Notes: generated by a model not told the origin, from the letters alone. 64,000 nucleotides of DNA from Flavisolibacter tropicus (GCF_001644645.1 NZ_CP011390.1:5101501-5165500); one strand, 5' to 3'; positions 8,511 through 17,433 are shown, counted from the first letter of the stretch. Numbers and translations are program-made.

Positions 8511-9287
8511 ATGGTAGATTTTTTTAAACAATCAACAGATAAACCACAGGATGTAAAAGCCATTCGCGATGCGCTGTTACAGTTTATAAAAGACCGGTTG
8601 CGAAAAGCAGAAGGAGGGGAAGGTGCTAATATAAAAGGCCTGCATTTGTTTGTAGCCTGTATAGAGGAAGACCGGCATTTATATGAGTCAGCGCTTTACC
8701 TGGAAGACCCCGACCGGTTTAAGGAAGAAGAAGTGCAGCGTATTGCTGACGATTTTGCTATTGAATTGCCCTCAAACTGGGCAATGGAAATTTCTTTCGT
8801 AGATAGTCTGCCTGCGGAAGCAGTCAAGATTCCCAATACCGATGCTGGCTTATTTATTCAAACGCGTAGCCTGGTTATTCAGAAAGAAGCAACTGCCTAT
8901 TTGCGTGTTTTGAATGGTGAAGCTGAAAAGGAAGTATATACCATTCACTCAAAAGATGGTAGTATCAATATTGGTCGGGAAAAGAAAACACAAGGCACCG
9001 ATGGGTTCTTCCGGATCAACCATATCGCTTTTATTAGTGACAGCCAAGATCCGGCTAACAAATATGTAAGCCGTCAGCATGCGCATATTGAGTTTGATAA
9101 CGACACAGGCCACTTCTTGTTGTTTGCCGATGATGGCGGGATACCGCCACGCAATAAGATAAAGGTGCGATCAAGACAGGATGCTACGCCGATCAAGATC
9201 TTTAGCACGAGTATCGGTCATTTATTGCAAGATGGCGACCAGATTATGTTAGGTGAATCAGCTATTGTTGAATTTAGTTACAAGTAA
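8511..9287 (+). CDS. FHA-domain protein
   Basis: Residues of about 145-258 form a forkhead-associated domain, which binds phosphothreonine peptides: NIGRE for the conserved Gly-Arg, then YVSRQHAHIEF with the Ser-Arg-x-His binding loop, and a closing strand in MLGESAIVEFSY. The first 130 residues are an acidic, probably helical region (DALLQFIKDRLRKAEGG). The frame is open back to a GTG at 8475, inside the end of the palindromic repeat; ATG 8511 is chosen because the extra 12 residues come from that repeat region. A kinase gene starts 9 bp after the stop. It likely recruits phosphorylated kinase or SEDS-PBP partners. Confidence 0.88.
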   Translation: MVDFFKQSTDKPQDVKAIRDALLQFIKDRLRKAEGGEGANIKGLHLFVACIEEDRHLYESALYLEDPDRFKEEEVQRIADDFAIELPSNWAMEISFVDSLPAEAVKIPNTDAGLFIQTRSLVIQKEATAYLRVLNGEAEKEVYTIHSKDGSINIGREKKTQGTDGFFRINHIAFISDSQDPANKYVSRQHAHIEFDNDTGHFLLFADDGGIPPRNKIKVRSRQDATPIKIFSTSIGHLLQDGDQIMLGESAIVEFSYK

Positions 9288-9296
9288 TAGTGTAGA

Positions 9297-10979
9297 ATGG
9301 GTAAAGTGTTTACGATAACAGAAGGCTTAGAGAATATGGGCGCTTTGAAAACTGGCGGCCAGGGTTCTGTATACAAAGGACGGCGTATTGGAGAGATCAT
9401 TACCGCCGTGAAATTGATTCCTACGCCTATCTATAGTGAAAGCCCGGATGATAAAAACTTTCTGGACTTTCAGAATGAAGTACAGAAACTAAGGAAAGTA
9501 AATGAGTCTCCTAACCCTAACGTGGTGAAGATCTTAAGTTCAGGTATAACCGAAACTGGCGCTTTCCCTTTTATTGAAATGGAGTTTATAGAAGGCCCTG
9601 ATCTGGAAGAGTTGTTGAAGGAGCCTCATGCACCGGTGTTTTCCATCAAGGATATTATTAAGGTAGCTGAGCAGCTGTCTTGTGCATTAGCACATTGTCA
9701 TCGTGTGGAGGTAAAACATGGTGATATCAAAAGCAATAACGTAAAGTTTAATGTGCATACAGGTAACTATGTTTTGCTTGACTTTGGATTAGCGATCATG
9801 TCTGATGAACAGCGCCGTACTTCCTTGCGACATGCCGGTGCTATTGAGTTTATGGCGCCGGAACAGAGCGAAGGCAAAATGTTTTTTGAAACCGATGTCT
9901 ACAGTTTTGGCGTTATACTTTATGAACTACTGGGTGGTCGTGTTCCCTTTCCGCTGACGGACAAAGGCGAAACGGCGCGCAATAACGTTATGCTGGCGCA
10001 TATGGAAACGCCACCACCCGATGTGCTGGCCTTGCGTCAACAACACTTTCCGCAAGATTGGTCTGCAGAGAAGAAAGAACATGAAATGCAAGTGCCACAA
10101 TGGTTGGTTAGCCTGATCTATCAATGCCTAGAAAAGAAACCAGAAGCCCGATTTTCAAACGGAGTGGATTTGCATGACGATATCGCTCTCAATAGTACAC
10201 GTTCTGCCAAGGTTGAAGGCAATACTGTGGAAAGACCTGCGAATCAAAGCCATAACATGCATTGGCAGGAAGAAGTAACACGAAAGGAAAACCTGATAAA
10301 CGAATTAAAAGAGGCGCTCAACGAAAAGGAAAATGAATTAATTGCCATCCGGAGAAATATAAATTATTCAACAACTCGCTCTGGCAATAGAGGGGTTCCA
10401 ACGGCTGCCTTTATGCTATTATTGTTACTAACAATAGCGTTTGGTGGATTAGCCGCCTATTCTTTCTTTAAGCGTCAAAATGTATCGTCGCAGCAGGTTT
10501 ACAATACAGATACCGCGGAGCCAACTAGCAATTCCAGAACCAATCGTTATGAGGCGGATGAGCCAATTGCCAGCAATACAGTTTCTGATAATGGAATTGG
10601 CCGGGGGGCTGAATCAAACGCACCCAAACAAGAGCAAGACACTGTGGTAAAAGAGTCAGAGACACCTACGCAGTCGCAATTTGAGTCTACACAACCAGCA
10701 GGGAGTACAGCTAGTGATCAACAGCAACAGGATACTGGAACAAATACAGCTGCAGCCCTAAGTGGCCCAAAGTTTACAGTTGCCGTTGAACGAGCCTACT
10801 TTTATAATGAGCCAGATGAAAAGACGCGTCGGGCTGCCTATATGATTCCTTCTGATAGTCTTTTCTTACAATCATCGGAAGAGCGGAATGGCTTTGTTTA
10901 TATCGTCTTTACCAATGCCAATGGTCAAACATCCAAGGGTTGGCTGCGTAAGCAGGATCTGAAACTGATAGCCGAGTAA
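9297..10979 (+). CDS. Transmembrane Ser/Thr protein kinase with SH3-like sensor (first copy)
   Basis: Residues of about 10-290 are a Hanks-type kinase: glycine loop GGQGSV, ATP-binding Lys39 in TAVK, catalytic loop HGDIKSNN (His141, Asp143, Lys145, Asn148), metal-binding DFG (Asp162) and APEQ. The Arg of HRD is Gly, making it a non-RD kinase. A coiled segment precedes one membrane helix (about 369-391). After a low-complexity Ser/Thr/Gln-rich stretch, residues of about 493-560 form a bacterial SH3-like domain ending KGWLRKQDLKLI, predicted to lie in the periplasm. This mirrors PknB with SH3 instead of PASTA repeats. It is closely related to the next kinase, so tandem duplication is likely. 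Confidence 0.92.
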   Translation: MGKVFTITEGLENMGALKTGGQGSVYKGRRIGEIITAVKLIPTPIYSESPDDKNFLDFQNEVQKLRKVNESPNPNVVKILSSGITETGAFPFIEMEFIEGPDLEELLKEPHAPVFSIKDIIKVAEQLSCALAHCHRVEVKHGDIKSNNVKFNVHTGNYVLLDFGLAIMSDEQRRTSLRHAGAIEFMAPEQSEGKMFFETDVYSFGVILYELLGGRVPFPLTDKGETARNNVMLAHMETPPPDVLALRQQHFPQDWSAEKKEHEMQVPQWLVSLIYQCLEKKPEARFSNGVDLHDDIALNSTRSAKVEGNTVERPANQSHNMHWQEEVTRKENLINELKEALNEKENELIAIRRNINYSTTRSGNRGVPTAAFMLLLLLTIAFGGLAAYSFFKRQNVSSQQVYNTDTAEPTSNSRTNRYEADEPIASNTVSDNGIGRGAESNAPKQEQDTVVKESETPTQSQFESTQPAGSTASDQQQQDTGTNTAAALSGPKFTVAVERAYFYNEPDEKTRRAAYMIPSDSLFLQSSEERNGFVYIVFTNANGQTSKGWLRKQDLKLIAE

Positions 10980-11079
10980 GATTTCACGTTAGAGTAGTAT
11001 GTACAACTCGCAAGCAAAACGGGCAATGGGCTTTATACTATGTTCATTTAACTAGTTCCTATTATAGTTAGGTTTTGTT

Positions 11080-11127
11080 TTTTGGAGTTTGGTATTTGGA
11101 ATTTGGTTTCTGGTATTTAGTATTTCC
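11080..11127. repeat. Degenerate TTTGG-word repeat
   Basis: Variants of TTTGGARTTTGGTATTTGG follow one another four or five times between the two kinase genes. It is a short degenerate direct repeat of a family different from those at 92-190. No gene is seen between 10980 and 11190. Confidence 0.5.
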
Positions 11128-11190
11128 TTAAACCATTAATTTAGAAAGGTATTAAGAAGGCATTTTACAAATGCATAGTAAATTTAGGCC

Positions 11191-13137
11191 ATGGCAAGGG
11201 TGTTTACCATTACTGAAGGATTGGAAAATATGGGGGCTTTGAAAACAGGCGGACAAGGTTCTGTATATAAAGCACGCCGTATTGGTGAAATTATTACTGC
11301 TGTTAAGATCATTCCTACACCTATATATGGTGATGAGCACGCAGACAAGAATTACATTGACTTTCAAAACGAAGTAACAAAGTTGAAGCGGGTCAATGAA
11401 AAGCCGAATCCAAACGTGGTAAAGATCATTAGTTCTGGATTAACCGAGTCTGGCTCTTTTCCGTTTATAGAAATGGATTTTATTGAGGGCCCCGATCTGG
11501 AAGAACTACTAAAGGCCCCGCACGACCCTATTTTTACAATCAAGGAAGTAATTAAGGTAGCCGAGCAACTTTCCAATGCCCTGGCTCACTGTCACCGACT
11601 GGATGTAAAGCATGGCGATATCAAAAGCAACAACGTTAAGTTTAATATTCACACAGGCAACTATGTCCTGCTTGATTTCGGTCTGGCGGCTATGTCCGAC
11701 GAACAGCGGCGTACTTCCTTACGCCATGCCGGTGCCATTGAGTTTATGGCCCCTGAGCAGAGTGAAGGGCATACCCTAATGCAAACGGATATCTATAGTT
11801 TCGGGGTAATCTTATATGAGTTACTGGCGGGTGTAGTGCCCTTCCCTTTAACGGATCGCGGTGAAATGGCGCGTAATACCATCATGCTGGCACACTTAGA
11901 AACACCGCCGCCTTCAATAATGCCTTTACGCCAGCAACACTTGCCGGAAGGATGGAGTGAGGAAAAGAAAGCGCATGAAATGCGGGTGCCAGACTGGTTC
12001 TTGAAGATGATTGCCCGGTGTTTAGAAAAAAAGCCGGAAGCCCGTTTTGCCAATGGTTCAGAACTACATGACTATATTGTTCGCAGTAGTATCATAGCAG
12101 AAGAGCGCGTAGAATCAAATGCTGATCAAGTAGCTATGTTGCAGGTGCAAAATGTGCGATTACAACGAGAAAATAAGCAACTACAGGAGCTGATTGGCCA
12201 GTACCAGGCAGCGGCCGTAAACAATCACAGGCCAATAATACAGCCATCATCCACGAACCTGGATACAATAGCAGAAGCAAAGCCTTATACATCTCCTGTG
12301 TCTAAGCGAAAGCCTTTTCCAATCTATACCATTTTAACCTTGCTAGCCTTAGGTTTGTTTTTTTTGTGGGTATTTGTTCTGCGCAAGAGCCCGGGTAATG
12401 ATAAAAGTCAATCATCAAATAATACAGAGTCTGTAAGGCCGCGAACTATTATCGGGCAGTATAAGGTTATTGCACCTCGTGCCTATTTTCATGACGAGCC
12501 GGATGTTAATTCTCGCCGCAGCGCTTATATGGTTCCCTCTAATGAAGTGGTATCCGTGTTAGATAGTAAAAATGGCTTTTTTTATACCGAGTTCACCAAC
12601 AATCGCGGTCAAACGTCAAAAGGTTGGTTGCGTGAGCAAGATTTGGTGACGGTAGATGAATGGGAACGCCGGAAACAAAACCAGCAGGCGGTGGGCCAGT
12701 TAACCGAAGCGGATATTCAAACGCAGTTACAAGAGGCGCGGGATTATATAGCCAACCGTCAAATTCCGGAAGCCTTACACGTCTATAACTTTCTGGCACA
12801 ACAGAATGTTCCCGAAGCCATGTATGAATACGGCTCTTTAGCCCTGCAACGCAGAAATCAGGAAATAAGTTGTGGTGAGGGATTTGACCTGGTTAAAAAA
12901 GCAAGTGATAAAGGATACACACCTGCCAAACGTACGTTGGGTTTTCTCTATCTTTTTGCAGATAATGAGCAGGTATTGCGGTTGAATAATTATGAAACCT
13001 GCCAGTATGAAAAGAATGTATTTCGGGGTTCTAAGTTGCTGATGGAAGCCATAATGGAAGGAGATACAACCGCTAAGCGTTTAATGGAGGAATTTAATCA
13101 ACAGCGGACCAATCAGGACAGTGGAGAAATACAATGA
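11191..13137 (+). CDS. Transmembrane Ser/Thr protein kinase with SH3-like and Sel1-like regions (second copy)
   Basis: The kinase domain (about 1-290) repeats the first copy nearly motif for motif: GGQGSV, TAVKII, HGDIKSNN, DFGL, APEQ, again with Gly for the Arg of HRD. One membrane helix at about 377-396 is followed by an SH3-like domain (about 425-490, ending KGWLREQDLVTV). It then carries an extra C-terminal part of about 130 residues with Sel1/TPR-like helices (EAMYEYGSLALQ, PAKRTLGFLYLF). The partner surface outside the membrane therefore differs from the first kinase while the catalytic part is conserved. It ends the cluster; the next gene is on the other strand. Confidence 0.92.
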   Translation: MARVFTITEGLENMGALKTGGQGSVYKARRIGEIITAVKIIPTPIYGDEHADKNYIDFQNEVTKLKRVNEKPNPNVVKIISSGLTESGSFPFIEMDFIEGPDLEELLKAPHDPIFTIKEVIKVAEQLSNALAHCHRLDVKHGDIKSNNVKFNIHTGNYVLLDFGLAAMSDEQRRTSLRHAGAIEFMAPEQSEGHTLMQTDIYSFGVILYELLAGVVPFPLTDRGEMARNTIMLAHLETPPPSIMPLRQQHLPEGWSEEKKAHEMRVPDWFLKMIARCLEKKPEARFANGSELHDYIVRSSIIAEERVESNADQVAMLQVQNVRLQRENKQLQELIGQYQAAAVNNHRPIIQPSSTNLDTIAEAKPYTSPVSKRKPFPIYTILTLLALGLFFLWVFVLRKSPGNDKSQSSNNTESVRPRTIIGQYKVIAPRAYFHDEPDVNSRRSAYMVPSNEVVSVLDSKNGFFYTEFTNNRGQTSKGWLREQDLVTVDEWERRKQNQQAVGQLTEADIQTQLQEARDYIANRQIPEALHVYNFLAQQNVPEAMYEYGSLALQRRNQEISCGEGFDLVKKASDKGYTPAKRTLGFLYLFADNEQVLRLNNYETCQYEKNVFRGSKLLMEAIMEGDTTAKRLMEEFNQQRTNQDSGEIQ

Positions 13138-13220
13138 TGGGAGATCGTAAGTATTTTTCTTTTATAAAGTGTCGCCCTGCTGATTCTTATTCTTCTTAAA
13201 GCCCCTTTTTAATTTTTCTT

Positions 13221-13697
13221 TTAAGCGGTTAAACCAGGAATTTGATTTCTTTTTTTCTTCTGCCGTTGTTTTCGAGGAGCTGTCTTTAGGTGTTTTAGAT
13301 AATCCGGTATCTGTATTCGCCAGAACAGGGGGGCATTTAGTTGCGTAGTATCGTCAATCCGTTGAACATAGTTGGTTGAAACGCCTTTGTATTGTTGCCG
13401 ATGTTCTGAATTATGAGTCCAAATATCTGGATCAGGGCTATAAATGGTTACTTTCTGGCTTAGCTTTTCGGGAAGATCTGGGCTGGTGGGCTTTTTGGTT
13501 TGCCATGTCATACCACCATCAATCGTATAGACAAAGTTGTTTTGGGTGGCATCATAATATACATTAAGCTTCGGGTAGTAGTAAAACTTGTATCCGCTTA
13601 CCTCTGGTTCTATTGTCGGTTTACGTAAGCTAATGAACTCTTTGACAGCAAACCCAATCAAAAGAAGAATGATTATACCGATAACCAACTTTTTCAT
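13221..13697 (-). CDS. Membrane-anchored protein of unknown function
   Basis: A 158-residue protein with an N-terminal hydrophobic helix (KLVIGIIILLLIGFAVKEF) that should anchor it in the inner membrane, then a periplasmic domain rich in Tyr and Thr. YTIDGGMTWQ resembles the Asp-box turn of BNR/sialidase-type propellers but occurs once only. The tail is strongly basic (RKQRQKKKR). It converges on the second kinase gene, leaving about 80 bp. I do not recognise the family. Confidence 0.65.
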   Translation of the reverse strand: MKKLVIGIIILLLIGFAVKEFISLRKPTIEPEVSGYKFYYYPKLNVYYDATQNNFVYTIDGGMTWQTKKPTSPDLPEKLSQKVTIYSPDPDIWTHNSEHRQQYKGVSTNYVQRIDDTTQLNAPLFWRIQIPDYLKHLKTAPRKQRQKKKRNQIPGLTA

Positions 13698-13760
13698 TAA
13701 GCTCAGTAATTCAAAAAACGTTCCGCTATTAAAATAAGTCTTTTCTTATAGCTCTAAGGT

Positions 13761-13832
13761 GACGTTTCATGTTTCACGTCTCATGTTTCATGAAAAGCTG
13801 TTTCTTGCGTGCAGCTTACAGCTTTTAGCTTC
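13761..13832. repeat. Composite intergenic word repeat, copy 2
   Basis: TTTCATG, TTTCACG and TCTCATG words, then a linker with AAGCTGTTT, then GCGTGCAGCTTACAGC and TTTTAGCTT. The order and linker are shared with 92-190, about 13.6 kb away, so these are copies of one composite element rather than chance low complexity. It lies in the promoter spacer between divergently transcribed genes. Confidence 0.55.
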
Positions 13833-13898
13833 CCTCACTCACCACTTTCCATCCTAGCACCAAGTTTGTAATCAAATAGAAGAACTAACAAAAAAGCA

Positions 13899-14852
13899 AT
13901 GGATTTGTACGACGTAATCATCGTAGGAGGTGGGCCTGCCGGGCTTAATGCTGCTGTAGTACTGGGGCGTTGCCGCCGACGTGTGTTATTATTTGATTCA
14001 GGCTTGTACCGCAACAGTAAATCGCAGGGCATGCACAACTATCTAACAAGGGATGATATCCTGCCACTTGACTTTTTAAAGATCTGCCAGGAAGAACTTA
14101 AAAAGTATGGCGTAGAGCGGCGTATTAAACGGGTAGTGAAGGCTCAAAAAAATGCGGATAATGTATTTGTGGTGGAAGATGAAAAAGGGAAGGAATACTT
14201 GGCGAAAAAGCTATTAATTGCCACAGGCTTAATGGATAATGTTCCTGAAATAGAGGGTTTTAAAGAAATGTATGGAAAATCAATTCACCACTGCCCTTAT
14301 TGCGACGGGTGGGAGGTTAGGGATAAACGACTGGGCGTATATGCAAAAGATAAAGACGGATCGGAGTTAGCTCTATCATTGAAAGGTTGGAGTGAACATA
14401 TAACGCTCTATACTGATGGTAAGAATAAAGTAAAGCCTGCAAAGCGGGAGTATCTTGAAGCAAATAATATATCCGTAGTGCGATGGCCGATACAGCGCCT
14501 GATAGGAACTGATGGACAACTAGAAAAGATTAGTTTTAAAAATGGTGAGGAACAAGCCTGTGATGCCTTGTTTTTTGTAAATGGCTATACACAGCACTGC
14601 AACTTAGCTGAAACGTTTAATTGTGAAATGGGAAAGAAGGGTGTAGTAATTACCAATCGCTTTCAACAAACCAGCATACCAGGATTGTTTGTAGCTGGGG
14701 ATGCTGATAAAGACATGCATCTAGTGGTAGTAGCAGCTGCAGAAGGAGCCAAAGCTGGTGTTATTATAAACAAAGAACTACAAAAGGAAATCAGTACAAA
14801 AAACCTTCAGGCTCAAAAAGGTTCATCATCCGTTGTGCCTGAAAGTTTTTGA
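13899..14852 (+). CDS. Thioredoxin-reductase-like FAD disulfide oxidoreductase
   Basis: A 317-residue flavoprotein with the N-terminal FAD dinucleotide motif VIIVGGGPAGLNAA, the redox-active CPYC (Cys132, Cys135) in the position used by thioredoxin reductases, and the C-terminal FAD motif LFVAGDADKDMHLVVVAAAEGAKAG. The NADPH Rossmann signature after the CxxC reads GVYAKDKDGSELALSL and lacks the usual GxGxxA, so NADPH use is uncertain; dithiol oxidases of the same fold also lack it. ATG 13899 lies directly before the FAD motif. It is a single gene with no thioredoxin beside it. Confidence 0.85.
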   Translation: MDLYDVIIVGGGPAGLNAAVVLGRCRRRVLLFDSGLYRNSKSQGMHNYLTRDDILPLDFLKICQEELKKYGVERRIKRVVKAQKNADNVFVVEDEKGKEYLAKKLLIATGLMDNVPEIEGFKEMYGKSIHHCPYCDGWEVRDKRLGVYAKDKDGSELALSLKGWSEHITLYTDGKNKVKPAKREYLEANNISVVRWPIQRLIGTDGQLEKISFKNGEEQACDALFFVNGYTQHCNLAETFNCEMGKKGVVITNRFQQTSIPGLFVAGDADKDMHLVVVAAAEGAKAGVIINKELQKEISTKNLQAQKGSSSVVPESF

Positions 14853-14857
14853 GTAAG

Positions 14858-15130
14858 TTATTTCTTCTTTACTACCGGTAGGGTAAGAAGGTTTTCAAGA
14901 ATAGCTTCGTTTAGTTCAGCAGCTATGTCTTGTATCCAAGTGGGTAATTCTTGTTCGGCTGTTTTCCAAATGCCATCAGCATCTTTATTCATTTGGAAAG
15001 AAATACGCTGGCCTTTCTCGTCTGGAACATCTATAGAATAAGTTTCAGTAGTTGTATGAGGATGTTGTCTAAAGTTAAACTCCCTTTGCCGCTCACCCGC
15101 TTTGATCACTTTAGAAAAATAAATGTTCAT
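14858..15130 (-). CDS. Small protein of unknown function
   Basis: A 90-residue soluble protein (MNIYFSKVIKAGERQREFNF). The frame opens at 15181, but ATG 15130 is preferred because the upstream part overlaps next to the hairpin at 15183-15219 and reads unlike the rest. The body mixes short strands with a C-terminal helix (WIQDIAAELNEAILENLL). It converges on the flavoprotein gene with 5 bp between stops. The family is not recognised. Confidence 0.6.
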   Translation of the reverse strand: MNIYFSKVIKAGERQREFNFRQHPHTTTETYSIDVPDEKGQRISFQMNKDADGIWKTAEQELPTWIQDIAAELNEAILENLLTLPVVKKK

Positions 15131-15182
15131 CAGTATTGTTTCGTTAAAAAAATAAGGAATCGTAATAGTTAAGCAAGACATA

Positions 15183-15219
15183 AGAAGTCAAAAGAGTTAT
15201 AGAAACTCTTTTGACTTCT
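15183..15219 (-). terminator. Perfect 16-bp hairpin after the 88-residue gene
   Basis: AGAAGTCAAAAGAGTT (15183-15198) pairs exactly with 15204-15219 around a 5-nt loop. It begins 10 bp past the stop of the - strand gene at 15230, so it is the likely terminator, though the T tract after it is weak. Confidence 0.6.
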
Positions 15220-15229
15220 ATATAAAGAT

Positions 15230-15496
15230 TTAGAATGTTTCTGAGTGCAAGGTCAAACGGGTAAAGTCTGAGCCACTAAAGATCTTTGCCAGGTTTACGT
15301 TTTTTGATTTGTTGTACTCGTCAAAGTGAGGACGTGTAACAATTCGCCAAAAGTTTTTAGACTTCAGGTCATTGTAATCCCTGTCTTTAATAAACAAACC
15401 ATAGATAGAATCTCTTTTCTTGAAATCAATCTTTACATAGTTGTTTTTTTCAGAGGTTTTCGTGTCTAAGAACTTTTCGATTTCTTCTGTATTCAT
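15230..15496 (-). CDS. Small charged protein of unknown function
   Basis: An 88-residue protein (MNTEEIEKFLDTKTSEKNNYV) rich in Lys, Asp and Phe, without signal or membrane segment. The core KIDFKKRDSIYGLFIKDRDY suggests a small beta domain. It is 32 bp downstream of the DEAD-box helicase on the same strand and probably shares its transcript, so an RNA-related role is possible but not shown. Confidence 0.6.
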   Translation of the reverse strand: MNTEEIEKFLDTKTSEKNNYVKIDFKKRDSIYGLFIKDRDYNDLKSKNFWRIVTRPHFDEYNKSKNVNLAKIFSGSDFTRLTLHSETF

Positions 15497-15528
15497 GACT
15501 GAATAGCGTTTTAAGTGAAGTAATGCTT

Positions 15529-16776
15529 TTATTGATTGGCTGGCGTGTTATTACGGCGCCATGGCTTTTTTGATGAAGGTCTGTTTTTCGGACCTGTATT
15601 TCTTTTCTGTGCTGGGGCAGGCGGTGCTTGCTCCGTTGCGTTACCTTTAAACGGATGTTCGTCTACCACAGGAATGGAAAGCTTTATAAGCTTTGTTATA
15701 TCCTTTAAAAAAGCACGCTCTTCATGATCGCAAAAGGATAAAGCAATACCCGATGTGCCAGCCCGTCCTGTACGACCAATTCGGTGTACATAGGTCTCTG
15801 GAACGTTAGGTAAATCGAAGTTGATCACATGAGTGAGATCATCCACATCAATACCGCGGGCTGCAATATCTGTAGCTACCAACACGCGTAACTTACCCGT
15901 TTTAAAGTTATGTAAAGCTCTTTCACGAGCGCCTTGCGTTTTGTCGCCATGGATGGCATCTGAACGCAAGTCCTGCTTATTTAAGTCACGGCTAATGCGA
16001 TCCGCACCATGTTTGGTCCGGGTAAACACTAGTGTTCGTTTTATATTGGCTTCATTCAGTAAATGAACCAGTAACTTCGACTTGTCCTTTTTACTGACGA
16101 AATAGATAGCTTGTTCTACTTTTTCAGCTGTAGTGGAAACAGGCGTAACCTCTACTTTAGCTGGGTTGCGCAATAAGTTCCTTGTCAGTTCGGCAATCTG
16201 CGCTGGCATGGTGGCCGAAAATAACAGGGTTTGTTTTTCCTGCGGCAGCTCCCTCACAATTTTCTTGACATCATGTATAAAGCCCATATCCAGCATACGA
16301 TCGGCTTCATCTAATACAAAATGTTCCAGGTAATCCAAGTGAATATAATCCTGGTTCATTAAGTCTAATAAACGCCCTGGCGTAGCTACCAATATATCAG
16401 TTCCGTAACGGAGCGCAATAGTTTGTGTATGTTGTGAAACACCACCAAAGATCACTTCATGTTTCAAGCCGGTATGTTTACCATAAGCGGCGATGCTATC
16501 TCCAATTTGCGAAGCCAGTTCGCGAGTAGGGGTAAGAATTAATGCACGAATATGTCTATAACCTTTTGATTCATAATGATTCTCTACAAGTCGCTGTAAT
16601 ATGGGCAGAACAAATGCTGCCGTTTTGCCAGTTCCTGTTTGAGCTAATCCTAATAAATCCTGGCCTTTTAAAACAAGAGGAATGGATTGGGCTTGTATGG
16701 GTGTAGGATGTGTGTATCCTTCTTTTTGTAAAGCCTTTAAGAGTGGTTCTATAAGGCCTAGTTGTTCAAAATTCAA
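15529..16776 (-). CDS. DEAD-box ATP-dependent RNA helicase (RhlE-like)
   Basis: A 415-residue RNA helicase that unwinds RNA structure in ribosome assembly or decay. All motifs are present in order: Q motif ([11 protein letters not shown]), motif [17 protein letters not shown], motif II DEAD, motif III SAT, then ARGID, and [10 protein letters not shown] in domain 2. The C-terminal tail of about 40 residues is Pro/Lys/Asn-rich, typical of RhlE-type helicases that bind RNA through a basic tail. It is preceded by a leader of about 140 nt with a -7 promoter box, so post-transcriptional control is possible. Followed by a small gene at 15230. Confidence 0.95.
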   Translation of the reverse strand: MNFEQLGLIEPLLKALQKEGYTHPTPIQAQSIPLVLKGQDLLGLAQTGTGKTAAFVLPILQRLVENHYESKGYRHIRALILTPTRELASQIGDSIAAYGKHTGLKHEVIFGGVSQHTQTIALRYGTDILVATPGRLLDLMNQDYIHLDYLEHFVLDEADRMLDMGFIHDVKKIVRELPQEKQTLLFSATMPAQIAELTRNLLRNPAKVEVTPVSTTAEKVEQAIYFVSKKDKSKLLVHLLNEANIKRTLVFTRTKHGADRISRDLNKQDLRSDAIHGDKTQGARERALHNFKTGKLRVLVATDIAARGIDVDDLTHVINFDLPNVPETYVHRIGRTGRAGTSGIALSFCDHEERAFLKDITKLIKLSIPVVDEHPFKGNATEQAPPAPAQKRNTGPKNRPSSKKPWRRNNTPANQ

Positions 16777-16926
16777 AATATCTAAATATTAACGATAAAT
16801 AATACTAACTAATGCAGTGTAAACTAACAATGAGAAGTCAGGTTGTATATTCTCATCTATTGGACCGGAGAGGCGTACACGCTTAGTTATCGGGTCTTGT
16901 AAAAGGAGTATACGGGCGCAAAGATA
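16777..16926 (-). promoter_or_regulatory. Helicase promoter and long 5' leader
   Basis: TATCTTTG on the - strand (16919-16926) matches the Bacteroidota -7 box TAnnTTTG. It lies about 140 bp before the helicase ATG, giving a long leader whose first part (CGCCCGTATACTCC, then CGATAACTAAGCGTG and GCCTCTCCGGTCC) is much more GC-rich than its surroundings. Long leaders are common on cold-regulated RNA helicase mRNAs; that role here is inferred. Confidence 0.45.
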
Positions 16927-17433
16927 ACTTTTTACTTGCTAAGGGATTGGTAAATCAGCTAAGTATTCAAGCTTTAGACGGGTTGATCTTAAGTAATCGC
17001 TTTATTATCAATAAGGTATGGCATGCTAAAACAGCATTAATTAAGATTATCTTGTTCTCGAATATTCGATATTTTGGCGTTAACCTTCCTTTGAGCTATA
17101 AACTGGTTAGCCGTAAGAGAAAAGAAGTTTAAAAAGTGAAGGAAAGTTGAACATGTCAAATAATGGCTTAAATGAACTGTAGCTAGCAGTTGTTGACAAT
17201 CAAGTATGTATGCTAACTGTTCCTTTCATTAGACTTCCTGACACAGAGCGTTAATATGTTGTAACGCATTTTTTATGCAGCTATCTTTTCGGTGGTTGTA
17301 AAAACAGCAATCATTTATTGTTTTGACAAATGCTTATGAAACTGATTTACTTTAACGTTTGCCAATGTTCCTAACAGTTATTTGTAGAGTTGTGGTATAG
17401 CATTTGAGGCTTTTATCAATACAATATTTATAA
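16927..17433. other. 507-bp spacer, no gene supported
   Basis: AT-rich spacer between the divergent helicase and DUF4251 genes. The only long frame (16947-17132) has no recognisable protein features and overlaps the helicase promoter side. Confidence 0.45.

Noticed and set aside
9297..13137. PASTA domains in the kinases
   Set aside because: The external parts read as SH3-like (and Sel1-like in the second copy); no PASTA repeats were found, so they are not named PknB.
16947..17132. 61-codon frame after the helicase promoter
   Set aside because: No domain, start or ribosome-binding support; it lies in an AT-rich spacer.
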